From Sipunculus nudus (Eukaryota > Annelida > Sipuncula > Golfingiida > Sipunculidae), in contig CM049322.1 in the NCBI GenBank assembly GCA_026874595.1, forward strand, positions 39,486,840-39,550,839: a DNA stretch of 64,000 nt. Reading direction: 5' to 3'. The notes below the pieces were generated by a model. The model saw only the letters and a list, made by a program, of their open reading frames with translations. It made no database searches and was not told where the DNA came from. Every line of letters starts with the position of its first letter. Positions within the stretch are counted from its first letter, which is position 1. A program made the translations under genes and the position numbers. Shown in pieces: positions 50,501 through 61,110 of this stretch.

Positions 50501-51721
50501 ATGTATACGTGTTGGCTAAAATGTTCCAATGGCGGGTAGCTTGAGGTGTTTAAAAATGCAGCTGCATACACAACCGCTGCAAGATAAAGTGAGCTAACAA
50601 AAGCGCGGTACCCCACCACAATGACCCCGGGATCCTCCAGGTGGTGCCCTAATTACCTATAGATACGTCACACAGCCAAAGAGCTACACATACAGGTCCC
50701 AACACCCACCAATATTAAATGAAGGTTACCTAGGTCAATCCCACATTAATTTTAAATCGTACCTGAATTTAAGTCAACCAGAATAAGCAAAACTGACTAA
50801 AACCTGTCTGAAAATCAGTTTTGGAGGTTTTCGTCTGCCATATTTACATCATGATCAAAAGTGTAATGCACGAGTTTAAAATATTCAGTGTATCAGCAAC
50901 ACACTTTTTATGAGGTAGCATGGGGGGGGGGGGGGGGTGATGTCTGCTTTATTTCTTTCGGGTTTACAAATAAAAGCAACCAGTATCCGCAAACCACTTT
51001 TAGTTAGATTAATCAAACTACCTGACATCTCAAAAACTTGCACAAGTTTAAAGAAATCCAATAATAGCAAACAAGCACAATTATACCAGACAAGCTACCA
51101 GGCATTGTCTCAAAACCTTGGTTTGTTTCTTGTTAAAAAATGAAGACTACCAGCAACAGCAAACTACGTTTCAGATCGATAATATAAATACTACCTAACA
51201 ATGTCCCAAAAGCTTTTGGGGTTTTCGTTTCCGATAGTTTTTTTTTTCGTGTTTGAAAATGAAAACAGCCAGTATCAACATATCAAGCTTAGTTAACTAA
51301 TCTCAAACCAACTGATTATTTCAAAAAACATTTTTTTTACCATATTTCTGTCGTGCTAAAAATTAAATTTAATAATTTTGAACCAAAATATACAACCTCG
51401 ATTTCGAGTAAGACAGATAAAAATATTATATACATTATGCGATCAAATATACTTTTGAAACAAATTTTCGATTTATTTAAAATTTAGCAGATTTAAAAGG
51501 GATCCTAGTTTAACTGTAATGATTAATTTGATTAACTTTAAATGATAATATTTACAGGTACAATAAAAGAGATCAAGGGAACTTACGCTCCGGTTTTCTT
51601 TCTTATCGGGGGAGCCGGTATCTTCAACGCTTTTACCACAATCCTTGGGCAGGTGGTGGCTACAAGAAGCGCCAAGAAAGACGAAAAAATCGAGGTGGAC
51701 GTCATAAGGGACTCACCATAG
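41865..51721 (+). CDS. SLC16-family (monocarboxylate-transporter-like) gene 3, five exons, 523 aa
   Basis: Exons: 41865-41970, 43437-43580, 44123-44263, 45176-46192, 51558-51721 (stop TAG 51719-51721). Introns are GT-AG and phase 1. The spliced frame is open. Exon 3 is one codon shorter than in genes 1 and 2 (one Leu fewer at the exon 3-4 border) and exon 4 one codon longer. Family marks are kept: GTSRSYGLIYVEML in TM1, HYFEKRRSLANG in loop 4-5, the TM8 pair in GGFDLVGRIASGYVGDR, and GTYAPVFF in TM12. TM4 differs strongly (ICNATIYIFPFRMLN), including a Pro and an Arg where the others have GLGI. EPLHAW replaces the usual TM1 motif. Intron 4 is about 5.4 kb against about 0.4 kb in the other two genes because of inserted repeats (46861-50755). 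Splicing across it is assumed from the matching acceptor and phase of exon 5. No AATAAA follows closely. Confidence 0.85.
46861..47077 (+). repeat. Repeat block A, copy 1 (intron 4 of gene 3)
   Basis: About 217 bp matching block A' at 47426-47670, including 'actttatt.cag.aagaaata', 'tagtcgcatcatt.aaaact' and 'catccaacagttatgt'. A' carries an (AT)n expansion inside (47531-47570) where copy 1 has a short AT stretch. Confidence 0.8.
47200..47425 (+). repeat. Repeat block B, copy 1 (intron 4 of gene 3)
   Basis: About 226 bp matching 50528-50755, including 'ggatcctccaggtgg.gccc', 'acctatagatacgtcacaca' and 'gccaaagagctac'. With A it forms the order A-B-A'-insertion-B', as expected for a tandem A-B pair split by a later 2.86 kb insertion. 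Confidence 0.8.
47426..47670 (+). repeat. Repeat block A, copy 2, with (AT)n expansion
   Basis: Second copy of block A, directly abutting block B. The (AT)n run at 47531-47570 accounts for most of its extra length. Confidence 0.8.
47700..48072. other. Insertion segment of unknown origin
   Basis: GC-richer than its surroundings. A minus-strand open frame (to about 47951) includes 'LAQRRDAVTLLRNTEIGALY'-like text that I do not recognise. It lies between repeat block A' and an LTR-like stretch, and may be part of the same inserted element. Confidence 0.3.
48073..48822 (+). mobile_element. Candidate solo LTR (weak)
   Basis: The stretch begins TGTTACATAT and ends TTACA. It carries TATAAATA (48354-48361) followed by a purine-rich segment, as in U3-R of LTRs. 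Near its end are two tandem copies of 'ttatactgtataattgtatt' (about 48712 and 48744). No partner LTR and no clear target duplication were found, and the 3' border coincides with the adjoining Tigger end, so the limits are uncertain. Confidence 0.25.
48822..50087 (-). mobile_element. Pogo/Tigger-type DNA transposon, internally deleted (1.27 kb)
   Basis: The left end is CAGACGAAGCCGCTTAATTG and the reverse complement of the right end is CAGACGACGCCACTTATTTG, a good terminal inverted repeat. TA flanks both sides (48820-48821 and 50088-50089), the target duplication of Tc1/mariner-pogo elements. Inside, only the C-terminal part of a Tigger-like transposase is left (49205-49654, minus). The element sits in intron 4 of the third SLC16-like gene. 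Confidence 0.8.
49205..49654 (-). pseudogene. Tigger transposase C-terminal fragment
   Basis: An open frame of 149 codons. 'STVVHCFAKAGF' matches the S-x-x-I-x-NCF-x-KAGF signature at the end of the pogo/Tigger DDE domain. It is followed by an acidic tail with 'TDQEICDSVV', 'EDEEEPASLP' and 'SRQALQALATLRHYLEQ', the usual Tigger C-terminal helix. The helix-turn-helix/CENPB DNA-binding part and the DDD catalytic core are missing, so it cannot transpose itself. The Met at the frame start is not the native start. Confidence 0.7.
50528..50755 (+). repeat. Repeat block B, copy 2 (intron 4 of gene 3)
   Basis: Second copy of block B, about 3.3 kb downstream of the first. The distance is explained by the insertion that carries the LTR-like stretch and the Tigger element. 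Confidence 0.75.
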
Positions 51722-52000
51722 ATAAACCAAGATTAGCGTCTTGTTAAATACCTTGATTGGCTTCAAATTATCGAGGATCAATTTTTGTTTATTGAAGAAA
51801 TATGATGATACCTTCTAAAATACCAGGACGTCTGTCGAATTTGAATATGTGTTGAGCTGCTACAACTGATGTATAAATGTCTTTCATCAGCTTTAAATAC
51901 AAATCGTTATATCCTTTTATAACTTTCGATATTCATCATTAAATGCAATAACACAGACTTTTCCTTGAAATCTGATGAAGCAGCCGTCCGTGTGACCAGT

Positions 52001-53993
52001 TCATTGACTTGACAACAGTTGTCGAAATGTCCCCTTGCTGACCTTCGGGAACGTGTGCGCTCCAAACTCAGGGGGCATGACAATATTTACATGCTTGTCT
52101 GTTCAAACTGATATTGTATTACCATGTGATTATTCGTTGCAAGAAGGATCAGCTCACATTGAGTATGAGAAGCATTCACAGATGTGACTTGTTTTGCATT
52201 CCCGGGCTGTTAATGTGAGCTCCGTTTGGATCCATTCTATTTCGAGCGGTTTTGGGTTTTAACGTTTATTCGTCATTATGGACTATACTGACCCGAATAG
52301 CAGCTACGTCAATGTAAACTTGAAACACAGACCCTTATGTAATATCCAGAACTAATATTAAAATAAAACAACAATAGTCTAAACAAATGGGTTGGTAAAA
52401 TATATAAATGTGTATTAAACAAGTTATAGCTATTACTCTTATCATAAAAAAGGCCTTACTACATTCTTCTAGCTGTCGCCATACCACCACGTGCCAGTTC
52501 GTGTATGGAGGGCCACCTGGTTCCGGTAGCCAAATCTGTTTGAGATTCAAGCCCAAGGTCACTCTGTGTTCCAAAACAGTATAGAGTAATGCGATATTGT
52601 GGACGAGCCTTTATCTTAAAATGAAAAGGATGTTATATACAGGAACGGTTAATATACATGTATACTTTACATATTGATATCTCCCCAGTAACCGCCACGA
52701 TAATTTTTAACCATAAGGTCTGTAATGGTTATGAGGTATTTCTTTTAAAGGTAGCTCCATCAATGTGTCCTGATAACATATCATACTAGGTTAAGTAATG
52801 GTTATAAATGACAGTTATGGACTTGATATTTAATTGTTGACCTTGGTTGCATTTGCAAGGTCGTACACATCATCGCCCATCCCTATAGCAAACATTGAAT
52901 AGCCAAACGATTTGGAAACAAAATGTTTTCTGTAGCATTAAATCTGCTCTGTCTATGACGAACTTACTTGTATGGAGCAAATGCCTGTTTATATTTATAA
53001 TTGGTTATGATTTGTAGAATGTAGGACACAACAGGAGATGCCCCACATAAAGATATGACTGCTCACCATTACTGCTCCATTAAAAAAATGTTATTCTCCT
53101 TAAAAAAAATTCCTGTGTTTTTTCACTGCACAATCGTTTTTCTTATATGACAGTGTTACTGCTAAAACTTTCAGTTTTTTGTATGCAAGGGTGCATGAAG
53201 AGTTGTAGAATGGCATAATGAGGTTTACACAGGACGAAATGTGACTGAAAGTTTGATATAATGGTAGAATGTATCTTTAGCGGATAGGCAAACCTGTATA
53301 AATGTCTTTCCGTTGGTAATGAAAAATGTCTAACGTATAATTAATTGGGATTCAATATATCTGTAATTTGAATTAAAGGCAGATTTGAGGTATCCCCTAC
53401 TTTGACATGTAACAGAGTGACATAAGCAAAACGATATCTTTTATACGTAAGAGCGTATTTTCAATGCATTTCTAAAAATTCAAACACTGTACATGCACAT
53501 CACTGTCGATCTTTCAATTATATGACAGGTATTCAGTAATAAGATAATAATCACTCAAATTATTCACGTATTTCTTCTATATATGTATTCCTTCTTTCTG
53601 TATTGTGAAACGAACGCATGATAATGTTTTTAATCTGAAATTTTACATGTGCAGCATTATGTTCCAACATTCCTAAATAACAAAAAATTAAGTAACATTT
53701 AGCTTTCGTGTAACTCGTTTTCAGGGGTGTCGACATTTTTTATCTTGACGTTACCGGTAACAGCATCCAAGAGGTCTGGATATATCGCTCTTTCTGTCAA
53801 AACTTAAATTCACAATTGACTACTGACGGCCTTTAGCTGTTCAGTGTTCAACAGGAGCTGTATAACATAAATTCATGAAATATATGATAAAGTGAAATAC
53901 AAGAATTGCAAGCTAACATTGGGCGAACATTGACCTCCCCTTGAAGCAAAATAAATAGCCATAGCTCAAAGAATTTCCTTATCAAACTTTTCT
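52001..53993. other. Intergenic stretch between SLC16 unit 3 and the LINE
   Basis: AT-rich, with no exon or transposon end seen. A minus-strand frame at 52335-52574 has no recognised domain. Confidence 0.4.
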
Positions 53994-54008
53994 TTGTTTT
54001 TTTACAAA

Positions 54009-54800
54009 ATGGCGAACACTTTACGGGGTACAGGTGTTAACCACGATCTCTCTGATGTAACCGGTATCAAACAGGTTACGGTTGAACCAGTGTTCATCAA
54101 GTGTAAAGATCTCCCAGGGTCCACAGAACATGAAGATTATGTAAGCACCAGGGAGTCATGTGCGGCGGCCGAAAACGTAGCTGGTTACGAAACAATGGAA
54201 GGTTCGCAGCGAGTTCGCGGTGTTTGGCGACTATATCCCAAATCAATCGAAGCCCGCTCCGGCTTCTTATAGAAGGCATTCAACTACGAGGCCGATCTTT
54301 TTCGCTGCATTCAAATAGCGAACACCCAAGCAGGACCGCCGACCACGCGTGTCATCGTTGGGGGGATTCCCCTTTCCTACACCGGTGAGGAGATAAGCCA
54401 AACCTTAGAAAACTTAGGACGTGAACTGCGATCCAAGATATACGACAAATGTGATAGAGATGACAGCGGAAAGCTGACCAGATGGAAGACAGGCCGCAGG
54501 TTTGTGTATATAACCAGACCACAGTCCCCATTACCAAACAAAATACAAATGGGGCTTTTCCAGGCCCGTATTTACCATCGGGAACAGAAAGACGAAGAGA
54601 AACGCTCGAATGCGTTGTGCGGAAACTGTCTTCAGTAAGGCCACTTTAAGCAAGCGTGTGAGAACCCAGTGAAATGTAGAGTCTGCCAGCAAGACGGACA
54701 TATAGCGGGTGATCCTGCATGTGATGCCACTAAGCAGCTGGATAGACCAGAAAAAATGATGGCTGAAAATCTGCATCACATCATCCAAACTCAAAACTTA
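54009..54800 (+). pseudogene. LINE ORF1-like protein remnant
   Basis: It starts at the Met of MANTLRGTG (54009) and breaks frame near 54270. Downstream, 'TRVIVGGIPLSYTGEEI' (from about 54346) resembles the start of an RRM-like fold. Then come two CCHC zinc knuckles: C-x2-C-x4-GH-x4-C near 54617-54660, where one position before GH is a TAA stop, and CRVCQQDGHIAGDPAC at about 54679-54726. Such ORF1 proteins bind the LINE RNA. This copy cannot be translated whole. Confidence 0.75.
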
Positions 54801-55149
54801 CCGACGTAGAATTAAATTGTAAGAAAGGTGAAATCTCTAATAGTGGTCGCAAGTCAAGAAAAGCTAGAAGACAGACGAAAGTCGACAGATCACGCTCATG
54901 CTCCACTTCCCGGCCAGATAAAATGAATATTATAGAGAATGACAACTTCTTAAAGTCGATTAAATTGGGAGAGCTGAATCAAAGAAAAGTATCATCCCCC
55001 ACAGGTGACCAGATATAGAAAAGGCAAGAGCTCCACAGCTCTCCAGTATGACGAGGATGACAATTACTTTGATTTCTCTGCGGATATGACCGGACATGTC
55101 TCTGGATTAAATGATTTTCCAAAAAGTTCTCATACTCTATGCCGGATTC

Positions 55150-57555
55150 TCACTGAATTTGGTTAGCTTGAATTGCCATGGTCTGAGAACCAAGTTAAGA
55201 AGAAGCACTATCTTAAATATGCTTAATTCGCAAAAAGTTGGAATAGCTTGCCTGCAAAAAACTTAAATTGTTCCTGAACTGGAAAAAAAGGATTGAAAGT
55301 CGCAGGTGGCAAACCAACAATGGTCTGGTGATATTAGTGAGTAATGAAATAGTTTCAAAATTAGAAAATTTAAAGAAATTACCGAAATCACAAGTGAAAG
55401 AGTACTAGGAATTTCATTTACGTTAAATGACATGCTGTACAAGGTTTTCAATGTGTATGCACCATGCGATTCAATCGAAAAGGTTAATTTTTATCATAAA
55501 TTGGAATTGATACTTAAAGGCCCACAGATGAATACTGATTGTTTAGCCTTACTCGGAGATTTTAACTCAGTTATGGATAATGATTTGGACAATATTTCAG
55601 GTAACAGTCAGAGAAAAGAAGTTGAAAGATTCTGTAAATTGGTTAATGATGTCCTGTTAAATGATACTTGGAGAATATTTAATAATAAGGATAAAATGTA
55701 CACTTGGTGTAGAACTTACCCTTATATAGCAAGAAGAATTAATTACATATTTGTAAATGAAACACTGTTAGATATGGTTTAATGTAGCAAAATCACTTAC
55801 ATTCCTTGCACAGATCACAAGGCAGTTTCAGATAAAATGAAGTTAATAAAGAACCCAGGGGTTCATCTTATTGGAAATTTAATAATCCATTGCTGGGGGA
55901 TAAAAAATGTATTAATATGATATATGATCTCATAACATATTTTTATACAAACGACAATGAATTTAAAAATGATGCTCATCAACAGTGGTAGCTAGGCAAA
56001 ATTAAAATAAAAGAATTCACATTAGAATATGGTAAACAGAAATCAGCAGAACGATAATCAAACTATCGGAGTTGGAATATGTTGTATGCGTTGGGAAAAA
56101 CAATTAGCAAATGACTCATCAAATGACGAGTTAAAAATTAAAGCATCACATTTAAGATCCGATATAAATGTTATTGCCATACACGAAACAAGAAGTGCAC
56201 AAATCAGAGGGAGAATTTAATGGAATAGACAAGGCGAAAAGAACACGAGTTATTTCTTAAATATTGAGAAGGCAAGAGCAACTCAAAAATACATACCAAG
56301 TCTTATAGATGAATCAGGTAAAATAATAACCAACCAGACGGATATATTAAAACAGTTACATAAACACTATAGTGATCTGTACAAAGACAAACTAGAGGCG
56401 AATGCGGAGAACTTCAAAGATTTTATTGGAGATATTAATTACCAAAAACTAACGGAAGAACGGAAAATGAAATGTGAAGGTATGGTGAATAAGGAAGAAA
56501 ATGCTAGGGCTCTATAAAAAAATGAAAATGGAGCAAGTCCGAGTCTGGACGGACTGACCACGGAATTTTACAAATTCTTTTGGCCAAAAATTAACACTCT
56601 GGTTGTTAATTCTTTTAATGCAGGGTTCCAACATGGAAAATTATCCGCCCCCCAAAGACAAGGGGTTTTCACCCTACTTCATAAGGCAAAGGCTCACCAA
56701 AAATTATGTCGAACTGGCGCCCTATAAGCATTACAAATACTGATTACAAGCTAATGGCAAATGTTCTAGCTCTACGCCTTAAAAGAGTTATAAATCATAT
56801 TGTAAGCCCAGATAAGTTGGATTTATTAAAAATTGCAGTATCTAGACTTTTATTCGTCAGATTGATGATATCTTCACATATACAGACAGATATCAGAAAG
56901 AGGGAGCCATCGTCGCATTCGACTTTAAGGAAGCTTTTGACTTAATCTCCAAAAAATTATATAGCTAAGGCTTTTGACAATTTCATATTCGGCCCAGATT
57001 TCTTACGCTGGATAGACGTATTGTGTGAGGCAAGCGAGAACTGAATCCAATATAACGGTTGGCTCACCAAATATTCCCAGTTCAAAGGGGCGTAAGGCAA
57101 GGATGCCCCTTTTCACCTCTAGTTTTCGTAGTCGCTCTATAATTACTTTCTCTTAAAATAAAACAAAATAAAATCATTGAAGGTATACAGCAACCTGATG
57201 AGAACTATGATATTAAATACACGAAAATCGCGCTATATGCAGATGATATTACTCTTTTTTATGAAAAACGAAAAGGATGTTACAGAATGTTTCGATATCT
57301 TAATAAAATTTTGGAGAAATGCCGGTTTAACACAATCTTAACAAAACCGAGGGCCTTTTGATTGGCAGGAACAAAACATGAACACATATGACAACATTAA
57401 GTGGAATGTTTATCCTCATACAAGAATAAAAATTTTAGGCACTACATTTGATAGCCACACAGCAGCTTCCGAAATAGATGTAAATTGGAAATCACGGATT
57501 GAATTTATTCAACGTCAAATTAATAAATGGGGAAAGAGAAGTATATCAATCTTTT
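55150..57555 (+). pseudogene. LINE ORF2 remnant (endonuclease and reverse transcriptase)
   Basis: Endonuclease: 'LVSLNCHGLR' (about 55157) and 'LLGDFNSVMD' (55543 onward) are present, as is 'TDHKAV' near 55815. The glutamate of the usual LQET motif is Lys (LQKT, about 55250) and a stop follows. RT: 'NWRPISITNTDYKLMANVLA' (56712 onward), 'AFDFKEAFD' (about 56916) and YADD (57236-57247, locally intact) occur in different frames, followed by a thumb-like 'IKILGTTFD'. Stops separate each block. Confidence 0.8.
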
Positions 57556-58074
57556 TTTTTTATTTTTTGGTGGGGGTAACCGCCTCATTTTTTTAATGCC
57601 AAATTAATTACGTATATGTACATCTGCAGAATTCCATTCCGGTTTCGTACTGCGTGACAAGGGAGGATCACACGCTTCCTCAAATTTTTTTAAATCCTGG
57701 CGTTAACCAGGCCTGGTGACTACTGCTACTGCGGCCCTAGGTGCGTAATCGTTCCTATTGCTGGGGCATTCCACCTTGGAACCCCGATAACTAATAAAAC
57801 AGCCATTAATCACACAAAAATGCCTTAGCATCATATCTATGGCGCCGTCCGTACAAACTGAGTCATCAGGATCTATGTAGGATGCACTTTCAATCGTGTC
57901 TGTTTCCTTTCCCTTTGTTATTTTTTATGTTTTTAGTCGTTACAAAAATTTTAAAAAATAATATTTATAAAAATGCTGCTTGTGTTACAAGAAGATAAGA
58001 TATAACGTAGAAAGAAAGCCGCAGCATATTTGTCATGTATGTATTTTACATGAAACAGTACATAGAAGGAACAA
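57556..58074. other. Non-coding stretch after the LINE
   Basis: It begins with a T-rich run and holds no recognised feature. Confidence 0.4.
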
Positions 58075-58735
58075 AGTTCACCTCTCCACATGCACAGGAA
58101 CCTGTTTAGGTTAACAAGGCTCGATCTGATTGGTTCGATACGTGATAAAGTTGTGTTAGTTTTCTGTTAGTCAGACTTGTTTTGCTTGGTGTGCAGGGAA
58201 AGTACACAGGAAGCCATTTGGTCTGTTTTAATGCATATTTATTGATTAAGGTAGTAGAAGGGCCGGAGAGCTCAAGGAAGTTTATTTCTTAAAAAAAGTG
58301 TGTGCTCGCGAGAGTCAAAATCCATGATCTTAATCGGAAATATTTATGATAAACATGAAGAAGGTGTTCTTTACTTGCACAAATGTAGTAATAAAGCTCC
58401 CCTCTTCACATGCACGGGAAGCTGTAAGGTTTGCCAGGATTGATCTCATTGGTCAAATGCGTGATAACGTTCTGGAAATGCAAGGCCCCTGATCTTAAAA
58501 CGGCAACATGCTTGTATTGCTCGGTGTGCACAGCAGGTATACAGCAAGCAATATTTTTTTGTAATAGTGCATTTTAATTAATTAAGGTAGCAGAGAGGCC
58601 GGACAGCTCCAGGAAAAGTTTATTTCTTTTACAACAAAGTGTGTGCTCGCAAGAGTCGAAATCCATGGTCTAAATAAAAAAAAATATGATAAACATAAAA
58701 AAAATAGTCTTTACATGCACCAAAGTTGTTATACA
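58075..58735 (+). repeat. Two-copy tandem duplication, period about 320-340 bp
   Basis: Both copies contain 'cct.ttcacatgcac.ggaa', 'gtgtgtgctcgc.agagtc' and 'gataaacat.aa.aa' in order, starting near 58081 and 58401. The two differ by many substitutions and small indels. Confidence 0.75.
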
Positions 58736-59114
58736 AATTACTTGGATAAACCAGTCTGCTTCAAATCAATATCAGCTTACTGCAATTTCATTTTATTGCT
58801 CGGTATATATTAAGGCAATGCATTAAGTATTATAATCAAAGTAGGCTGATTATTTTTTGTTTTCGGCCAGAGTCGTATCATAGGCTGACCGGCATTGTAT
58901 CCCAACAGTAGTCTTATAAAGTGACTAATGAATTATTTAATTCAGGGCTTATTTCTTACTTAGCAATCTCACAGACAATGTTCTCCAATCAATACAAACA
59001 TTGACGACACTGCACATCCGCTTCGCGAAGCTCTAAATAACAATTTTTGGCTAAAATACTGTAATGATTATCAAATAACATAAAATACCCGAACATATCA
59101 AAAATGCGCAGGCA

Positions 59115-59180
59115 TCAGAGAGAGAGAGGGGCAGAGAGAGAAAGGGAGAGAAAGAGTGAGAGGGATAGAGGGAGGGGGTC
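59115..59180. repeat. (GA)n-rich simple repeat
   Basis: About 65 bp of 'gagaga/gggaga' purine repeats. Confidence 0.85.
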
Positions 59181-59369
59181 GTGAATATTAAGAAATGGGC
59201 ATGGTCGCATGTTGAATTAATCTTGCCTGTTAAATCTGTCTTGTGATTTCCAGTGTTATGCCACTATTTCCGTCCAATCATATCGTAACTTTCCCTCTCA
59301 AGGGTTACGATGCGTGACCGCTGGGTCTATTTTTTCCCGACGCAAACCTGTCTGTGTAGGCAGACCATC

Positions 59370-59430
59370 ATGAGAGCTACAGCAGTGCTTGGAATCTTGG
59401 CCGCTTTGGTGGTGGGACGAAGTGAAGCAG
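59370..59430 (+). CDS. Possible first coding exon of a secreted protein (partial)
   Basis: The ATG at 59370 opens MRATAVLGILAALVVGRSEA, a good signal-peptide shape (positive n-region, hydrophobic core, small residues at the end), followed by a consensus donor (CAG|GTGAGA at 59431) in phase 1. An in-frame upstream Met exists at 59310, but the downstream one gives the cleaner leader. I could not find exon 2: 2.3 kb downstream holds a MITE and no obvious acceptor with a domain. It may belong to a small secreted protein or be chance. Confidence 0.35.
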
Positions 59431-59744
59431 GTGAGATCATTTTAAAGACATTATTAAAACTATCTATTTGTCATGGGTGCTTCCAAGACTTGGTTCTTCA
59501 ATGATAATCTCGAATACTGTTGTTACTATTACCGTAACTTTCCCCCGTAACGCCAAAGCCGTATTTACAAATAAGTTGTGCGGGTTTAAGTCAAAGGGCT
59601 CACTTTCTTTCGAGGTGTCTGATATGGGTTAAAAAAATAATGAAAAAAATATACTCTTTATTTTATTTTCGTTTCAGTTCAATCGCCCTTTTTTATATAT
59701 ATCAAGATATAGATGATACAAATTTTACATACAGTATTACGGTG

Positions 59745-60135
59745 AAACCCCTCTATAGGGGACAGATACGGGACCGGACGATTTGTATAGCGGGATGTCC
59801 ATTTATATAGAGAGATTTAATAATGTATAGATATACTGGTTCACTGTACATAGAAATGGAAGATAAATACACAGAAAAGACGATATTAACTAAACCTTGA
59901 TCTTCCGATTGCTGATCTAGCCATTGGGCCTCAACAGATTTCCGACCCCTCTATGTCTTTGTACAATTTTATAAAAAAAACAGCAAAGTGAAGATCAAGG
60001 TTATGAATCCCATCGGCAGAGAATTGACAGTTCTTTTGTATTAATGTTCCATTCCTTTGTACAGTGAACCAGCATAGCTATATATTTATGAATTTTTCTC
60101 TATATAAATATATATGTATATATGTGTCCGAACGC
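59745..60135. mobile_element. Foldback MITE with long imperfect inverted repeats
   Basis: The left arm has 'gtccatttatatagagagat' (about 59798) and 'tactggttcactgtacatag' (about 59837). The right arm has their reverse complements in mirrored order: 'tttgtacagtgaaccagcat' (about 60056) and 'ttctctatataaatatatat' (about 60095). An inner pair, 'accttgatcttc' (about 59906) and 'gaagatcaaggt' (about 59992), continues the hairpin. The start 'gtgaaacccctctatagg' resembles ends of pogo/Tigger-derived MITEs. No coding sequence. Confidence 0.6.
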
Positions 60136-61055
60136 CTTGAGCACATGATAAGTGATAAATCCTTTCTTTAAATTTCTTATTTAATTTATAAGTGGATATT
60201 TATATATTCATTTCACATTGAATGTATATAAATATGCAACTACATAAGCCCTGTGCAAACCGACGCTTTAACATTTCTGAACATGTTACGTGGTTTAGGT
60301 GAAAAAGACTGACACCAAGCACTGCAAGGAACTATAAATACCAAAGTAATTTAAATGCGTAAATCAGAAATTGACTTTACACTTAATTATAGCAGATTTT
60401 CCCGCGAAGCCATGTTGAACAACAATAAAAAAAAATCAAGAATAGACTTAGAAACACGTCTGTTTGCTATTCTACGTTTCAACAAGCGATCGGGTAATCC
60501 CATTCTAGTTACCTTTTCATGCAACATCCCTACACGGTCACAGGTAATATTCCCAGAAACGATGCTGAATATACACAGGCACGCTGTCCCCCTCCCCCAT
60601 AAAAGATATAGTATTCTTTATATCCACCATAACATTTAACTTTGTCTAATATCGACTCAGATTTTTTATTGATCGCTTCCAGCTTGTTCATAGCCAGCAT
60701 TACTCCGAGCAGATAGGCAAACAGAATCATACTTGAAGGCCGGTACAACATCCATCTCCTGTCTGTTGTTATCACAATTTACATAATTTATGCCCAGAAG
60801 AAAGCCTTACTGTTACCGATAAAACTGTATTAAATGTTACTATTTATGGCCCACAGATGTCCTGGTCTTAAAGGACATGACCAGCGAAATATACCCCATT
60901 TGTCCAGAGTACATCTTACCCCTATTAAGGTGACATACCGCAGGTGACCAGTGCTGACTGAGCTTGATTAATGAGTAATTAGGCAAATATGTGGCGACTC
61001 GCCCCGGGGTCAGTGCTACAGAGCCGCTCGGGTTCTCAAGTGCAGGCACAGGCTG
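60136..61055. other. Non-coding stretch
   Basis: No exon supported. The last 200 bp are less AT-rich and lead into the P2X7-ballast-like gene. Confidence 0.4.
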
Positions 61056-61063
61056 TGACGTCA
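61056..61063. promoter_or_regulatory. TGACGTCA (CRE-type) site upstream of the P2X7-ballast-like gene
   Basis: A palindromic CRE consensus 48 bp before the ATG at 61111, in a GC-richer stretch. A binding role is inferred only from the motif and its position. Confidence 0.3.
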
Positions 61064-61110
61064 GCTCAGGAACTCCAGGCTTACTACAGCAGTCACCCTG
61101 TGTATAGGCA

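Larger units (their letters stand above)
40640..52000 (+). repeat. Segmental duplication unit 3 (SLC16-like gene plus flanks)
   Basis: The left edge matches unit 1 near 790 ('aaca.t.gcagtcacg.c.g..c'). Homology continues through the promoter region ('tgctgttaggtc.tt.agaat' at about 1718 and 41390), exons and introns. The 3' flank near 51890-51970 matches 39240-39320. It is more diverged than units 1 and 2 are from each other and has been expanded by insertions in intron 4. Confidence 0.75.
53994..57555 (+). mobile_element. Decayed L1/Tx1-like non-LTR retrotransposon (LINE)
   Basis: Two successive coding regions are recognisable across several frames. The first is an ORF1-like protein (54009 to about 54800) and the second an endonuclease plus reverse transcriptase (about 55150-57555). 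The order ORF1 with zinc knuckles, then APE-type endonuclease, then RT fits the L1/Tx1 group. Many stops and frameshifts are present. The 3' part is missing: recognisable RT ends near 57540 at 'KWGKRSI' and runs into T-rich DNA. No poly-A tail or target duplication could be assigned. Confidence 0.85.

Noticed and set aside
52335-52574. Minus-strand 79-codon frame as a gene
   Set aside because: No recognised domain, no partner exons and low sequence constraint visible.
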